Shown: piece after piece, positions 44,172 through 55,318 of the stretch | Layout of the letters: each line of letters begins with the position of its first letter | How positions within the stretch are numbered: the first letter of the stretch is position 1 | Assembly: GCA_028345955.1 (NCBI GenBank) | Contig: JAOMEO010000001.1 | Location: 112,739 to 176,738 of the forward strand | Source: Candidatus Thioglobus sp. | GTDB lineage: Bacteria > Pseudomonadota > Gammaproteobacteria > PS1 > Pseudothioglobaceae | Direction: 5' to 3' | Length of the DNA stretch: 64,000 bases | Program-made: the position numbers and the translations under genes | The notes under the pieces: generated by a model | The model's database searches: none | Told to the model about the DNA's origin: nothing | Seen by the model: only the letters and a program-made list of their open reading frames with translations

Positions 44172-46490
44172 TCAGCTTTTTTTACGCTTTTTTGCCTTAG
44201 CTTTTGCTTTACCTTCGATAGCTTTTTTACATTCTTCAAGTGTCAAATCGATTGGCGCCTTGTCTCCAAATACTTTTTCAACAGTGACGTTTTTTTGCCC
44301 TTTTCCACGTTTTTTCCCATTCCAAATATAGGGTCCAAAGCGACCATTTAGAATCTGAATATCGGAATCATCAAAAACTTTGATAACCCTTTCAGCGTCA
44401 AATTTCTCTTTAGCAGCAATTAACTCCAAAGCGGTTTCAAGTGTAACTTCTTCAGGTGAAACGTCTTTCAAAGAGACGTATTTTTTTCCATATTGAATGT
44501 AGGGGCCAAAGCGTCCATAGTTGGCCTTAACGGTTTCTCCATCATCTGTCTTACCCAAAATTCTTGGCATTTTAAAAAGCTCTAGAGCCTCTGAAAGAGT
44601 TATAGTTTCGATATCTTGTCCTTTTCTCAATGAGGCAAAAGTCGGCTTTTCTTCATCATCCTGATGGCCAATTTGTGCGAATGGTCCATAACGCCCAAAA
44701 CGAACACTAACGGTTTTACCTGTGTCGGGCTCTTCACCCAATTCTCTCTTGCCGTGTGTCTCATCTCGGGACACATCTTTTGCAAGCTGAATCTGCTCGT
44801 GAAATGGATCATAAAAATTTCGAACAACCCCAGTCCACGGTTTAGCTTCTTCTGCAATTTTGTCAAAGTCACTTTCAAGATTAGCTGTAAACTCATAACC
44901 GATAATATTCCTGAAGTTGTTCAATAAGAAGTCAACCAATATATAGGCAACGCTTGTTGGAAATAACTTGTTTTTTTCAGCACCAGTGTTTTCACTTTGA
45001 GTTGATTCCGAGATAACACCGTCCACAATCTCAATCTGTTGATAATCGCGCTGAACACCTTCGCGTGTCTCCTTAAGAACATAATTCCGATCTTGCACCG
45101 TCGTAATCATGGTTGCAAAAGTGGATGGTCTTCCAATACCCATCTGCTCAATTTCTTTCACCAATGATGCCTCTGTATATCTTGCCTTTGCTCGAGAGAA
45201 TGATTCTCTTGACATTAAACCAACCAACGACAAAGGCTCCCCAATATCAAGCTTTGGTAACAGCTTATCCTCAGCAGCCATATAGTCATAAACTTTAAGG
45301 AAACCACTAAAGGACAACACTTCACCATCGGCAATAAAGTGCTCATTTCGATTTGCAATATCGATATTGATTTTGGTTTTTTGTAATTGTGCGTCACTCA
45401 TTTGGGATGCCAATGTGCGCTTATATATCAAAGAATATAGCTTGGCCGATTGATCATCTAAACCCAAAATGCTTGGCTTGGTTAAATCTGTCGGCCTGAT
45501 GGCCTCGTGTGCCTCTTGAGCACTAGATGATTTGGTTTTATATCTCCTAGCTTGATGAAAATCTAAACCATAGGATGAAACTATGACTTCTTGCGCAGCA
45601 GTGATTGCTTCCTCTGATAAGCTTAATGAATCAGTACGCATATAAGTAATCGCACCTTCGCGATATAAATTCTGTGCAATCGACATTGTCTGCTTCACAG
45701 AAAAACCCAGCTTTTGAGATGCTTCTTGTTGCAAAGTTGAGGTAATAAAAGGGGCCTTAGGGGAACGTTTAGAGGGCTTCGTTTCTACGGAAACAACTTT
45801 CATGGTAGCTTCTAACATATCATTTGCAAAATTTTGCGCATCTTCCTTGGTAGCAAAATCTTCATTGAGCTTCACCTCAAACAATTCATTTTCCTCATCT
45901 ACCAGAGTTGCCTTAACTTTATAACTACTGACAGGGCTATGTGCGGTAATTTCACGCTCCCTTTCAACCACTAATCGAACAACTGGAGATTGCACTCTTC
46001 CCGCTGAACGTGCACCAGAAACTTTGCGCCACAACACAGGAGAAATTTCAAATCCGACCAGTCGATCAATAATACGCCTTGCTTGTTGTGCGTCCACAAG
46101 ATCTGAATTAATTGTTCTGGGGTTATTTATGGCATCAGTGATGGCGCCTTTGGTAATCTCATGAAAGACAATTCTTGGCGTATCTTCAGCTAGTGACAAT
46201 GCTTGTTGAAGATGCCAAGCTATCGCTTCACCCTCCCGATCCTCATCCGTCGCAAGGTAAACTTTTTCAGCCGCTTTGACTGACTTTTTAAGGTCAGAAA
46301 CTATTTTTCTCTTGTCACCACTAACTGCATAAGTGGGAAGAAAATTATTATTTAAATCAATGCCCATATCCTTCTTAGGCATATCCCTAATGTGGCCTAT
46401 GCTTGACTTAACAATATAGTCAGGGCCTAGAAACTTTTCAATCGTTTTTGCTTTCGCCGGGGACTCGACAATAACAAGATTTTTTGACAT
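44172..46490 (-). CDS. topA: DNA topoisomerase I
   Basis: 772 residues, type IA topoisomerase relaxing negative supercoils. The TOPRIM domain opens with NLVIVESPAKAKTIEKFLG and carries DEDREGEAIAWH near residue 107; the active-site tyrosine lies in ITYMRTDSLSLS near 288. The C-terminus has three short repeats of the form GRYGPF/GRFGPY (near 585, 680 and 725) rather than cysteine zinc fingers, and ends in a lysine/arginine-rich tail. Eight bases separate it from smg upstream, the common gammaproteobacterial pair. Confidence 0.96.
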   Translation of the reverse strand: MSKNLVIVESPAKAKTIEKFLGPDYIVKSSIGHIRDMPKKDMGIDLNNNFLPTYAVSGDKRKIVSDLKKSVKAAEKVYLATDEDREGEAIAWHLQQALSLAEDTPRIVFHEITKGAITDAINNPRTINSDLVDAQQARRIIDRLVGFEISPVLWRKVSGARSAGRVQSPVVRLVVEREREITAHSPVSSYKVKATLVDEENELFEVKLNEDFATKEDAQNFANDMLEATMKVVSVETKPSKRSPKAPFITSTLQQEASQKLGFSVKQTMSIAQNLYREGAITYMRTDSLSLSEEAITAAQEVIVSSYGLDFHQARRYKTKSSSAQEAHEAIRPTDLTKPSILGLDDQSAKLYSLIYKRTLASQMSDAQLQKTKINIDIANRNEHFIADGEVLSFSGFLKVYDYMAAEDKLLPKLDIGEPLSLVGLMSRESFSRAKARYTEASLVKEIEQMGIGRPSTFATMITTVQDRNYVLKETREGVQRDYQQIEIVDGVISESTQSENTGAEKNKLFPTSVAYILVDFLLNNFRNIIGYEFTANLESDFDKIAEEAKPWTGVVRNFYDPFHEQIQLAKDVSRDETHGKRELGEEPDTGKTVSVRFGRYGPFAQIGHQDDEEKPTFASLRKGQDIETITLSEALELFKMPRILGKTDDGETVKANYGRFGPYIQYGKKYVSLKDVSPEEVTLETALELIAAKEKFDAERVIKVFDDSDIQILNGRFGPYIWNGKKRGKGQKNVTVEKVFGDKAPIDLTLEECKKAIEGKAKAKAKKRKKS

Positions 46491-46498
46491 AAATTGTC

Positions 46499-46987
46499 CT
46501 ACTGTAGGGTAGGATTGTCATCATAAAACACAATGGACTCAATCCATTGAGCTGGAACGGGGGCTTCGGCACTATTTCCGATAACCATCATAACAACCCA
46601 CTTCAAATCATCAATAGTCAATTTTGAGTCTTCCAATGACATAACTTGATCAATGACTATTTCTCGCTGACTCGCACTTAGCTGCCCCATATTTTCCATG
46701 AACATAATGAACCCTCTAGCCTTTTCATCGAGTTTGTTTTTTTCTAACTCATTGTAGATACGCATAGAATTATGTGTGGTATCGAAGGCGGTGATCCTTC
46801 CGTCCTGAAGTGCGGCAATATTTTCCAGCCAATTCAATGCCTTTTCGATTCGATCAGCATCAAATCCAGCATCAGATAGATGAGTCTTTAAAAGATCATC
46901 ATCCAGCTCTTGTGCTGAATCCTGTTCAGCAGATTCAAACAAAATATCGAACATAAAAGTTAATACATCAAGAATATTATTAGTCAT
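46499..46987 (-). CDS. smg: Smg family protein (DUF494)
   Basis: 162 residues matching Smg/DUF494: NNILDVLTFMFDILFESAEQD at the start, an acidic helical body and EAPVPAQWIESIVFYDD near the end. Its molecular role is not known. It lies immediately upstream of topA, as in many gammaproteobacteria, but dprA, its usual upstream neighbour, is missing here; instead there is a 302-base gap and the divergent rpmH. Confidence 0.88.
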   Translation of the reverse strand: MTNNILDVLTFMFDILFESAEQDSAQELDDDLLKTHLSDAGFDADRIEKALNWLENIAALQDGRITAFDTTHNSMRIYNELEKNKLDEKARGFIMFMENMGQLSASQREIVIDQVMSLEDSKLTIDDLKWVVMMVIGNSAEAPVPAQWIESIVFYDDNPTLQ

Positions 46988-47289
46988 ATAGCCTCATCAA
47001 ATTAATACATAATTCACAACATCGTCCTTGTCACTTCAATTAAAAACCCAAGGAGCAAAAACACTTGGATGACTACTTAGGGGCAAGACGCACATTTTTC
47101 AACCACCTGATCAATCGATATTAATTCATATGATAGGTATTTCAATAATATACCTGTTTCGTTATCCACATGTTTATCAAAGCTTGATTTTATTAGGGAC
47201 TTTATAGCATATAAACTGTCATTTAACAAATATAATGACTTTAAGCAAGTATGGTAAAATTTCAAGATTTTTGTTAGCAGATATTCATT
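46988..47289. other. 302-base intergenic region between smg and rpmH with a DnaA box
   Basis: AT-rich gap between divergent genes. It holds a perfect DnaA-box consensus TTATCCACA at 47162-47170 and a one-mismatch copy TAATTCACA at 47010-47018, plus one GATC. It also carries the rpmH promoter. No hairpin terminator or ORF of note is visible. In many gammaproteobacteria oriC lies next to rpmH, so a replication-origin role is possible, but two boxes are too few to claim it. Confidence 0.45.
47252..47260 (+). promoter_or_regulatory. putative extended -10 promoter of rpmH
   Basis: TGGTAAAAT, an extended -10 form, about 30 bases upstream of the rpmH start; no good -35 is visible. Confidence 0.4.
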
Positions 47290-47424
47290 ATGAAAAGAAC
47301 ATTTCAACCGAGCGTACTAAAACGTAAACGTAATCATGGCTTCAGAGCCAGAATGAAGACGCGTGCTGGTCGTGCCATCCTAAGTGCACGTAGAAAAAAA
47401 GGCCGCAAACGCATAGCCGCTTAA
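47290..47424 (+). CDS. rpmH: 50S ribosomal protein L34
   Basis: A 44-residue protein too short for the ORF track: it begins [19 protein letters not shown] and ends [11 protein letters not shown], a full-length L34. It is a strongly basic protein of the large ribosomal subunit. It precedes rnpA by one base in the conserved order rpmH-rnpA-yidD-yidC. dnaA, the usual divergent neighbour, is replaced here by smg-topA. Confidence 0.98.
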   Translation: MKRTFQPSVLKRKRNHGFRARMKTRAGRAILSARRKKGRKRIAA

Positions 47425-47425
47425 T

Positions 47426-47779
47426 ATGATGAATCGCTCGCTCGTTCAAGGTGCGCGTATAACCAAAGCAAGAGACTACGCTCACATTTTCCAACATGGT
47501 ATTCACTCTCAGAACAAGTTTTGGAAGTTGATAGCCAGCCCTTCTGAGCAAAAAAATCCAAGACTAGGTCTTGCAATCTCTAAAAAGATATGCAAAAGAG
47601 CAGTTGATCGAAACTTGTTTAAGCGCATAGTGAGGGAAACCTTTAGACAGCATCAAGGTGATTTCGATGTTCTGGACTTTGTAGTGATGATAAAAAACAT
47701 GCCTAATACTAATAACCGAGAATTGGCATCAGATCTACTATCCTTGTTAAAAAACGCTAAACAGGGGCTTAAATCATAA
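47426..47779 (+). CDS. rnpA: ribonuclease P protein component
   Basis: 117 residues. The signature RNR-like helix appears as AVDRNLFKRIVRETFR near residue 57, with RLGLAISKK ahead of it. It binds the RNase P RNA to mature tRNA 5' ends. The two first codons are both ATG. Its stop overlaps the yidD start by one base (TAATG). Confidence 0.95.
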   Translation: MMNRSLVQGARITKARDYAHIFQHGIHSQNKFWKLIASPSEQKNPRLGLAISKKICKRAVDRNLFKRIVRETFRQHQGDFDVLDFVVMIKNMPNTNNRELASDLLSLLKNAKQGLKS

Positions 47780-48003
47780 TGCGATACATATTGCTTGTAT
47801 TCATTAAGGGCTACCAGTGGCTAGTTAGTCCATTACTTGGTAATAACTGCCGCCATATACCTAGTTGCTCAGAATACACCTTTGAAGCCATCAAATCTCA
47901 CGGCGCAATTAGAGGTATAGGGCTTGGCGCAAAAAGAATCAGCAAATGCCATCCCTGGTCTGAAGCAAAATTTGACCCCGTACCTAAAAAACTACCTAAC
48001 TAA
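47779..48003 (+). CDS. yidD: membrane protein insertion efficiency factor YidD
   Basis: 74 residues with the family core GYQWLVSPLLGNNCRHIPSC, the SEYTFEAIKSHGA helix and CHPW motif. YidD assists YidC-dependent membrane protein insertion. It sits between rnpA and yidC as usual; a histidine takes the place of the tyrosine or phenylalanine usual before IPSC. Confidence 0.93.
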   Translation: MRYILLVFIKGYQWLVSPLLGNNCRHIPSCSEYTFEAIKSHGAIRGIGLGAKRISKCHPWSEAKFDPVPKKLPN

Positions 48004-48023
48004 TTGAAGCCAAGAAAACAGCC

Positions 48024-49664
48024 ATGAATACTCAAAAAATATTCCTCTTTATCGCAATCTTCTTAACTGTATTTCTTCTTTGGGATAAATGGGAACTCAC
48101 TCAAACAACTGACGAATATGGCAATATTGTAACCCAAACTAGAATAGTTGCCACTGATTCGCAAGACAACACCATTGATGTTCCTGAAGTCTCAGATGTA
48201 CCTAGCGCTGCCGCTACTATCATTGAAGATACAACGCCATCAATGAATGAGTCGATTGGCCAAGGACCTTATACAACTGTCACTACAGATTTGTTGACAT
48301 TACAAATTTCACATAAAGGTGGAACAATCATTAATGCCTACCTAAATAAGTACCCAAAAGAGTTAAACTCAGAAGAAAAATTTCAATTACTAAGCAACAA
48401 TACTGGAAGTATTTTCCAAGCACAAAGTGGATTACTTCCAGCTGATCAGATGCCAACTCACCACTCAGAATACTCCTCTGAGCAACAAGACTACTTCCTC
48501 GGGGATAAAGGCGAACTCATTGTGCCACTCACTTGGAAAGGCGACAACAATGTCGTGGTCACTAAAAATTACCACTTCAAACCTAACAGCTATATTGTTG
48601 AGGTTGACTATCAAATCACTAATAACAGTGGCATTGAACAAACCGTCAGCAGTTACACTCAGCTAGTGCGTGACAGTTTAGAAGAGTCTGGAGGCATGAT
48701 TGGCATGCGAGCTTACTCTGGGGCAGCAACTTATAACGACGAAGAGATTTTCGAAAAAATTAAATTCGAGGATTTTGATTCCACACCCAAGACGACCTCT
48801 AAAGGTGGATGGGCAGCAATGCTTCAGCACTACTTTTTTGCAGCATGGATTCCTAACGAAAATGAAATTCATACCTATTCTACTAAATCTAATAATGACA
48901 AATATCTTTTGACAACGGTTAATCCAGGTCTAAAAATCACTCCAGGAAATCAAGCAACGCTTGCAAATAACCAACTCTATATTGGCCCTAAAGAACATGC
49001 ACGTTTGGAACTTCTAGCCCCCGGCATAGACAAAACAGTCGACTACGGCATTCTTTATATTGTTGCCAAACCCCTGTCGGTAGTTCTGCACTGGATCAAT
49101 GGCTATATTGTTAACTGGGCATTGTCTATTGTTGCTTTAACATTTCTTATAAAACTAGCCTTTTATAAACTTTCTGAGAAATCATTCCGCTCGATGGCAG
49201 GCATGAAAAAATTAGCCCCTAGGCTACAAAAAATTAAAGAAACTTATGAAGGTGATAAGCAAAAAATTGGTAAAAAAACAATGGAGTTATATAAAAAGGA
49301 GAAGATCAATCCTGCGGCGGGTTGTTTACCTATCTTGGTTCAGATTCCAGTTTTTATTTCAGTTTATTGGGTGCTCATAGAGATGGTTGAATTGAGACAA
49401 ACTCCATTCTTATATTTGCCAGACCTGGCTATGAAAGACCCATACTTTATATTACCGTTAATTATGGGTGCCTCTATGTGGTTTCAGCAGCGACTTAATC
49501 CACCGCCGGCAGACCCAATGCAAGCAAAGATTATGATGATGCTACCATTTATATTTACGATTTTCTTCTTTTGGTTCCCAGCAGGATTGGTACTATACTG
49601 GGTTACCAACAACGTTCTGTCAATTGTTCAACAAATGTATATCAACAAAAAAATCAATGGCTAG
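48024..49664 (+). CDS. yidC: membrane protein insertase YidC
   Basis: 546 residues, the long Gram-negative form. An N-terminal anchor helix (IFLFIAIFLTVFLLWDKW) is followed by a periplasmic domain of about 300 residues and the conserved five-helix insertase core from about 350, including KLAPRLQKIKETYEGDKQK and NPAAGCLPILVQIPVFISVYWVL, where the charged hydrophilic groove residue is expected. Works alone or with SecYEG in inner-membrane protein insertion. Confidence 0.97.
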   Translation: MNTQKIFLFIAIFLTVFLLWDKWELTQTTDEYGNIVTQTRIVATDSQDNTIDVPEVSDVPSAAATIIEDTTPSMNESIGQGPYTTVTTDLLTLQISHKGGTIINAYLNKYPKELNSEEKFQLLSNNTGSIFQAQSGLLPADQMPTHHSEYSSEQQDYFLGDKGELIVPLTWKGDNNVVVTKNYHFKPNSYIVEVDYQITNNSGIEQTVSSYTQLVRDSLEESGGMIGMRAYSGAATYNDEEIFEKIKFEDFDSTPKTTSKGGWAAMLQHYFFAAWIPNENEIHTYSTKSNNDKYLLTTVNPGLKITPGNQATLANNQLYIGPKEHARLELLAPGIDKTVDYGILYIVAKPLSVVLHWINGYIVNWALSIVALTFLIKLAFYKLSEKSFRSMAGMKKLAPRLQKIKETYEGDKQKIGKKTMELYKKEKINPAAGCLPILVQIPVFISVYWVLIEMVELRQTPFLYLPDLAMKDPYFILPLIMGASMWFQQRLNPPPADPMQAKIMMMLPFIFTIFFFWFPAGLVLYWVTNNVLSIVQQMYINKKING

Positions 49665-49674
49665 ATAAATCACA

Positions 49675-50208
49675 ATGAAATTAGATGATGACACAATTGA
49701 AATAGCTAGACAAGTGAAACTTCTAGTCTTAGATGTTGACGGGGTTTTAACAGATGGTGGTATCTATTTTGATGACTCTGGCAAGGAATTGAAAAAATTT
49801 AATTCGTTGGACGGTTATGGCATAAAAATGCTACTTTCTTCAGGCTTTGAGGTTGCTGTGATATCATCAAGAAGTACTCCTTCTGTAGCTCATAGGATGG
49901 AAGGCTTAGGAGTCAAGCACTGTTACCAAGATCAATCTGATAAGAATATCAAAATGCAACAAATCCTTGGGACACTTTCTTTGAATGTCGACCAGGTGGC
50001 TTTTGTTGGTGATGACGTTATGGACTTACCGGTCATGAAAAAAATTGCCCTACCAATAGCAGTTGCAAACGCCCACCTTTTTGTAAAGGAGCACGCACTA
50101 CTTATTACAGAGAATAGGGGTGGAAATGGCGCTGTCAGAGAAGTATGTGATTTCCTACTTAAGGCTCATAGTAAGTATGACGACTTAATGAAGTCACATC
50201 TTAAATGA
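49675..50208 (+). CDS. kdsC: 3-deoxy-D-manno-octulosonate 8-phosphate phosphatase
   Basis: 177 residues of the HAD superfamily, subfamily C0 without a cap. The nucleophile motif is LLVLDVDGVLTDG near residue 15, the second motif VISSRST near 62 and the acidic motif FVGDDVMDLPVMK near 118. It removes the phosphate from KDO-8-P for LPS core synthesis, showing the cell has an outer membrane with KDO. It follows yidC by 10 bases, an unusual neighbour, and overlaps ogt by 4 bases. Confidence 0.92.
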   Translation: MKLDDDTIEIARQVKLLVLDVDGVLTDGGIYFDDSGKELKKFNSLDGYGIKMLLSSGFEVAVISSRSTPSVAHRMEGLGVKHCYQDQSDKNIKMQQILGTLSLNVDQVAFVGDDVMDLPVMKKIALPIAVANAHLFVKEHALLITENRGGNGAVREVCDFLLKAHSKYDDLMKSHLK

Positions 50209-50510
50209 CATCTTTTCAAGCTCAATGCTATAAAGCCTTACAAAAGGTTCCTTCTGGCAAAGTGATTACATATAGTGGTCTTGCCAAAATGGTGGGCCGG
50301 CCTAAAGCACACCGAGCTGTAGGTAATGCAATGAATAAAAATCCCTTTGCACCTCAAGTGCCTTGTCACAGAGTGGTGAAATCAAATGCTGATTTAGGTG
50401 GTTTCGGAGGTGGCTCCAAACTCAAAATAAAACGCCTCCGAGAAGAAGGCGTTAAAGTTCTAAATAATAAGATTGTTGACTTTGAGTCTATCCTGTTTAA
50501 GGCTCATTAA
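50205..50510 (+). CDS. MGMT-type DNA alkyltransferase, C-terminal domain only
   Basis: 101 residues matching just the DNA-binding, active-site domain of O6-alkylguanine-DNA alkyltransferases. The helix-turn-helix region SGLAKMVGRPKAHRAVGNAMNKNP precedes the active-site VPCHRVV, with cysteine retained. Without the N-terminal domain it is as short as the alkyltransferase-like (Atl) proteins, but those lack the cysteine, so it may be a minimal active repair protein. It overlaps kdsC by 4 bases, and its stop shares TTAA with the convergent atpC stop. Confidence 0.85.
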   Translation: MTSFQAQCYKALQKVPSGKVITYSGLAKMVGRPKAHRAVGNAMNKNPFAPQVPCHRVVKSNADLGGFGGGSKLKIKRLREEGVKVLNNKIVDFESILFKAH

Positions 50511-50923
50511 CGCCTTTTACCACGCATCTTAGTGATCATTTGAAGTTGTGCCATAGACTCGGCCAGTGCAGCTTGGGTTGTGGAGACATCTTGGTCTGAT
50601 TGTGCATTAGACATAGCTTCTTCAGCACGCTGTTTCGCTTCAAGGGCTTTTGACTCGTCGAGGTCATTGGCACGAATAGCTGTATCAGAAAAAATTGTGA
50701 CAGTATCAGGCTGAACCTCAATAATGCCGCCAGAAACAAAAATGGATTCCATGCCATTTTCTGTCTCAACTCTTACCTCTCCAGGCTTAAGTGTACTAAT
50801 CAGTGGCACATGCTGTGGGTAGACACCAATCTCACCCATAGTAGCAGGTGCAAACACACAGTTTGCTTCGCCTGAGTAGATTTCCTCGGTCGCACTAACT
50901 ACATCAACATGAATTACAGACAT
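50507..50923 (-). CDS. atpC: F1Fo ATP synthase epsilon subunit
   Basis: 138 residues. The beta-sandwich domain (VHVDVVSATEEIYSGEANCVFAP; GEIGVYPQHVPLISTLKPG) is followed by a helical C-terminal hairpin. Last gene of the atp operon, directly after atpD. It blocks wasteful ATP hydrolysis and couples rotation. Its stop codon overlaps the stop of the convergent alkyltransferase gene. Confidence 0.95.
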   Translation of the reverse strand: MSVIHVDVVSATEEIYSGEANCVFAPATMGEIGVYPQHVPLISTLKPGEVRVETENGMESIFVSGGIIEVQPDTVTIFSDTAIRANDLDESKALEAKQRAEEAMSNAQSDQDVSTTQAALAESMAQLQMITKMRGKRR

Positions 50924-52327
<1,404 letters not shown>

Positions 52328-53191
52328 CTAAACAGCAGCCGCACCACCAACAATCTCAGAAATCTCCTGAGTTATTGCAGCCTGCCTTGCCTTATTGTAA
52401 ATTAACCCTAACTCTTTAATCATATCTCCAGCATTGTCAGTTGCACTCTTCATCGCAATCATACGGGATGATTGTTCACAAGCCATATTTTCAACAATGC
52501 CTTGGTAAACCAAGGCTTCGATATAGCGAATCAACAATGCAGTTAATGCATCTTCGGCATCTGGTTCGTAGATGTAATCCCAGTAGTGGTCCATGCCTTC
52601 AGTCTCTGTGATCTCCATTGGCACAATTTGTTTAACAGTAGGAACTTGAGTCATGGTATTTTCAAACATGTTGTAAGCAATCATGATTTGATTAAGCTCG
52701 CCTGCATCATAACGGTCTAACATGACTTTAATCACACCTAAAAGGTCATCAAAGCGAGGTATGTCTCCAATATCAGTCAAAACAGATGCAATGTTTAGGC
52801 CAGTATTTTTGAAGAATGAGGTGGCCTTTTTACCAATCGTACAGAGCTCAATTTCAATACTGTCTGATTGCCAAACGGTTATATCTTTCAAAAGACTTCT
52901 AAACAAATTGTTGTTTAAACCACCACAAAGACCTCTATCACTTGAGATAACAATAACTCCAATACGCTTAAGGTCACCAGAGGTTGTCATATAGGGATGC
53001 TTAAACTCAGAATGGGCATGAGTTAAGTGTCCAATAACCTTAAGAATTTTTTCAGAATACGGACGCGAAGCCCGCATCCTATCCTGTGCTTTTTTCATCT
53101 TAGAAGCAGCAACCATTTCCATGGCTGAAGTAATCTTCTGAGTATTTTGAATACTCGAGATTTGCGTCCTAATTTCCTTACCTACTGCCAT
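52328..53191 (-). CDS. atpG: F1Fo ATP synthase gamma subunit
   Basis: 287 residues. The N-terminal coiled coil begins [31 protein letters not shown] and the C-terminal one ends with [22 protein letters not shown], the rotor signature. Connects the F1 head to the c-ring. Placed between atpA and atpD as usual. Confidence 0.97.
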   Translation of the reverse strand: MAVGKEIRTQISSIQNTQKITSAMEMVAASKMKKAQDRMRASRPYSEKILKVIGHLTHAHSEFKHPYMTTSGDLKRIGVIVISSDRGLCGGLNNNLFRSLLKDITVWQSDSIEIELCTIGKKATSFFKNTGLNIASVLTDIGDIPRFDDLLGVIKVMLDRYDAGELNQIMIAYNMFENTMTQVPTVKQIVPMEITETEGMDHYWDYIYEPDAEDALTALLIRYIEALVYQGIVENMACEQSSRMIAMKSATDNAGDMIKELGLIYNKARQAAITQEISEIVGGAAAV

Positions 53192-53197
53192 AGTTTT

Positions 53198-54739
53198 CTA
53201 CCAAGTATTGTTAGCCTTAAAGTCATCAATTGCTGCTTGAAGTTCTGCAGCAATGTCGTCGTTGTAATCGCCAGACTCATTGATTTTAGCCATCAAGTCA
53301 GCTTGGTTTGCATTCATATATGCCAAAAGTGAAGCTTCAAAATCAACCACTTTATTAACTTCAACATCGTCCAAAGCGCCACAGTTTGCAGCAAAAAGCG
53401 ACGCTGCAGTTTCAGCAACATTCAGAGGCGAGTATTGTGCTTGTTTCATCAGCTCAGTAACACGTTGACCACGATCAATTTGTGCTTTGGTTTCTGAATC
53501 AAGGTCTGATGCAAACTGAGCAAATGCAGCTAGCTCTCGGTACTGTGCCAAATCTAGACGTATACCTCCGCCTAACTTCTTAATAGATTTAGTCTGGGCA
53601 GCACCACCAACTCGCGATACTGAAAGACCAGCATTAATCGCAGGACGAATGCCGGCGTTAAAAAGGTCAGTCTCTAAAAAGATCTGACCATCTGTAATTG
53701 AAATGACGTTTGTTGGAACGAAAGCTGATACGTCGCCCGCTTGTGTCTCAATAATTGGTAGCGCTGTTAAAGAACCCGTCTTACCCTTAACTTTACCATT
53801 AGTTATTTTTTCTACATAATCGGCATTCACGCGTGATGCTCTTTCTAATAAACGAGAGTGCAAATAGAATACGTCTCCTGGGTACGCTTCACGACCTGGT
53901 GGGCGCCTCAAAAGAAGTGACACTTGTCGATAAGCCCAAGCTTGTTTAGTTAAGTCGTCATAAATAATAAGGGCGTCTTCACCACGGTCACGAAAATACT
54001 CACCCATTGCACAACCAGCATATGGAGCAATATACTGAAGCGCTGCAGAATCTGATGCAGATGCAGAAACAATAATAGTATGCTCAAGTGCGCCGTGTTC
54101 TTCTAGCTTAAGAGCAACTGCTGCAACTGAAGAGGCTTTCTGACCGATAGCAACATAAATACATTTAACGCCAGTACCCTTTTGATTAATAATGGTATCT
54201 ATAGCAACTGCTGTTTTACCTGTTTGACGGTCACCAATAATCAACTCACGCTGCCCGCGACCAATTGGCACCATTGAGTCAATAGCCTTAATGCCTGTTT
54301 GTATGGGTTGACTAACTGATTGTCTTTCAATTACACCTGGAGCAACAACCTCAAGTGGGCGAGAGTCGGAAGCTTTGATTTCACCCTTACCTTCAAGATC
54401 AAATCCAAGTGGGTTGACCACGCGACCTAGAAGTTCACTACCAACTGGTACTTCCATAATTCGATTTGTACACTTAACCGTGTCACCCTCTGATATATGA
54501 AGGTAGTCACCTAGAACAACCGCACCAACTGAATCTTGCTCAAGGTTAAGCGCTAGACCAAAAGTGTTACCGGGGAATTCTAGCATCTCACCGAACTGTG
54601 CATCAGCTAAACCATGAATACGAACGATTCCATCACTTACGCTGATTACTGTGCCTTCTGTGCGGGCTTCTGCTGAAAAGTCAAAACCCTCTATTTCTTT
54701 TTTAATTAAATCACTGATTTCAGAAGCGTTTAATTGCAT
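53198..54739 (-). CDS. atpA: F1Fo ATP synthase alpha subunit
   Basis: 513 residues. The P-loop [10 protein letters not shown] near residue 170 and the [22 protein letters not shown] stretch are intact. Non-catalytic nucleotide-binding partner of beta in the F1 hexamer. It is 21 bases after atpH and 6 bases before atpG. Confidence 0.98.
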   Translation of the reverse strand: MQLNASEISDLIKKEIEGFDFSAEARTEGTVISVSDGIVRIHGLADAQFGEMLEFPGNTFGLALNLEQDSVGAVVLGDYLHISEGDTVKCTNRIMEVPVGSELLGRVVNPLGFDLEGKGEIKASDSRPLEVVAPGVIERQSVSQPIQTGIKAIDSMVPIGRGQRELIIGDRQTGKTAVAIDTIINQKGTGVKCIYVAIGQKASSVAAVALKLEEHGALEHTIIVSASASDSAALQYIAPYAGCAMGEYFRDRGEDALIIYDDLTKQAWAYRQVSLLLRRPPGREAYPGDVFYLHSRLLERASRVNADYVEKITNGKVKGKTGSLTALPIIETQAGDVSAFVPTNVISITDGQIFLETDLFNAGIRPAINAGLSVSRVGGAAQTKSIKKLGGGIRLDLAQYRELAAFAQFASDLDSETKAQIDRGQRVTELMKQAQYSPLNVAETAASLFAANCGALDDVEVNKVVDFEASLLAYMNANQADLMAKINESGDYNDDIAAELQAAIDDFKANNTW

Positions 54740-54760
54740 AACTAACCTCTCTATATATAA

Positions 54761-55309
54761 TTAATTTACAGACAAGCACACGCTTAACGCGTCTACTTTT
54801 GCCTTAATTGATGTATCGATTACTTTGTCGCCTTCCTTAATAATCACACCACCTTTTAGTGTCTCATCAACGATAGTGTCGACAGTTACTGTTGTTTTGT
54901 GCTTGCTTGTCAAATCATCAACGATTGCCTTTTTTTCAGCCTCAGTTAACTCAAATGCACTCACAACTTGAAAACTCTTACTCTGATTTGCGTTAGAGAC
55001 AGCGGACTCAAATGCAGAAGAAATACTGCCCAATGCGTCTGTACGTCCATTATTAAGAATAAGATTTATTAGTGCTGACTCTTGTTTGCTCAATTCCCTG
55101 GAAGTTGCTTTTTCAAGTAGTACACAAATCAATTCAACCTTTTGATCCTTGCTTTTGCTAGGGGATGCAACGAAGGCTTGAGTAGCGTCATCAGCCATAA
55201 TTGCACTAGCAGTGCTCAATAGTTCGCTCCACTCCGATAGTGAGCTATTCTCCTCTGCAATTTCAAAAATCGCTTGTGCGTAAGGCTTGGCAATTGTTGA
55301 TAGTTCCAT
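54761..55309 (-). CDS. atpH: F1Fo ATP synthase delta subunit
   Basis: 182 residues. ELSTIAKPYAQAIFEIAEEN at the start and the C-terminal ETLKGGVIIKEGDKVIDTSIKAKVDAL are typical of the OSCP/delta family. It ties the peripheral stalk to the top of F1. Between atpF and atpA as in the standard order. Confidence 0.95.
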   Translation of the reverse strand: MELSTIAKPYAQAIFEIAEENSSLSEWSELLSTASAIMADDATQAFVASPSKSKDQKVELICVLLEKATSRELSKQESALINLILNNGRTDALGSISSAFESAVSNANQSKSFQVVSAFELTEAEKKAIVDDLTSKHKTTVTVDTIVDETLKGGVIIKEGDKVIDTSIKAKVDALSVCLSVN

Positions 55310-55318
55310 AGCTCTAAC

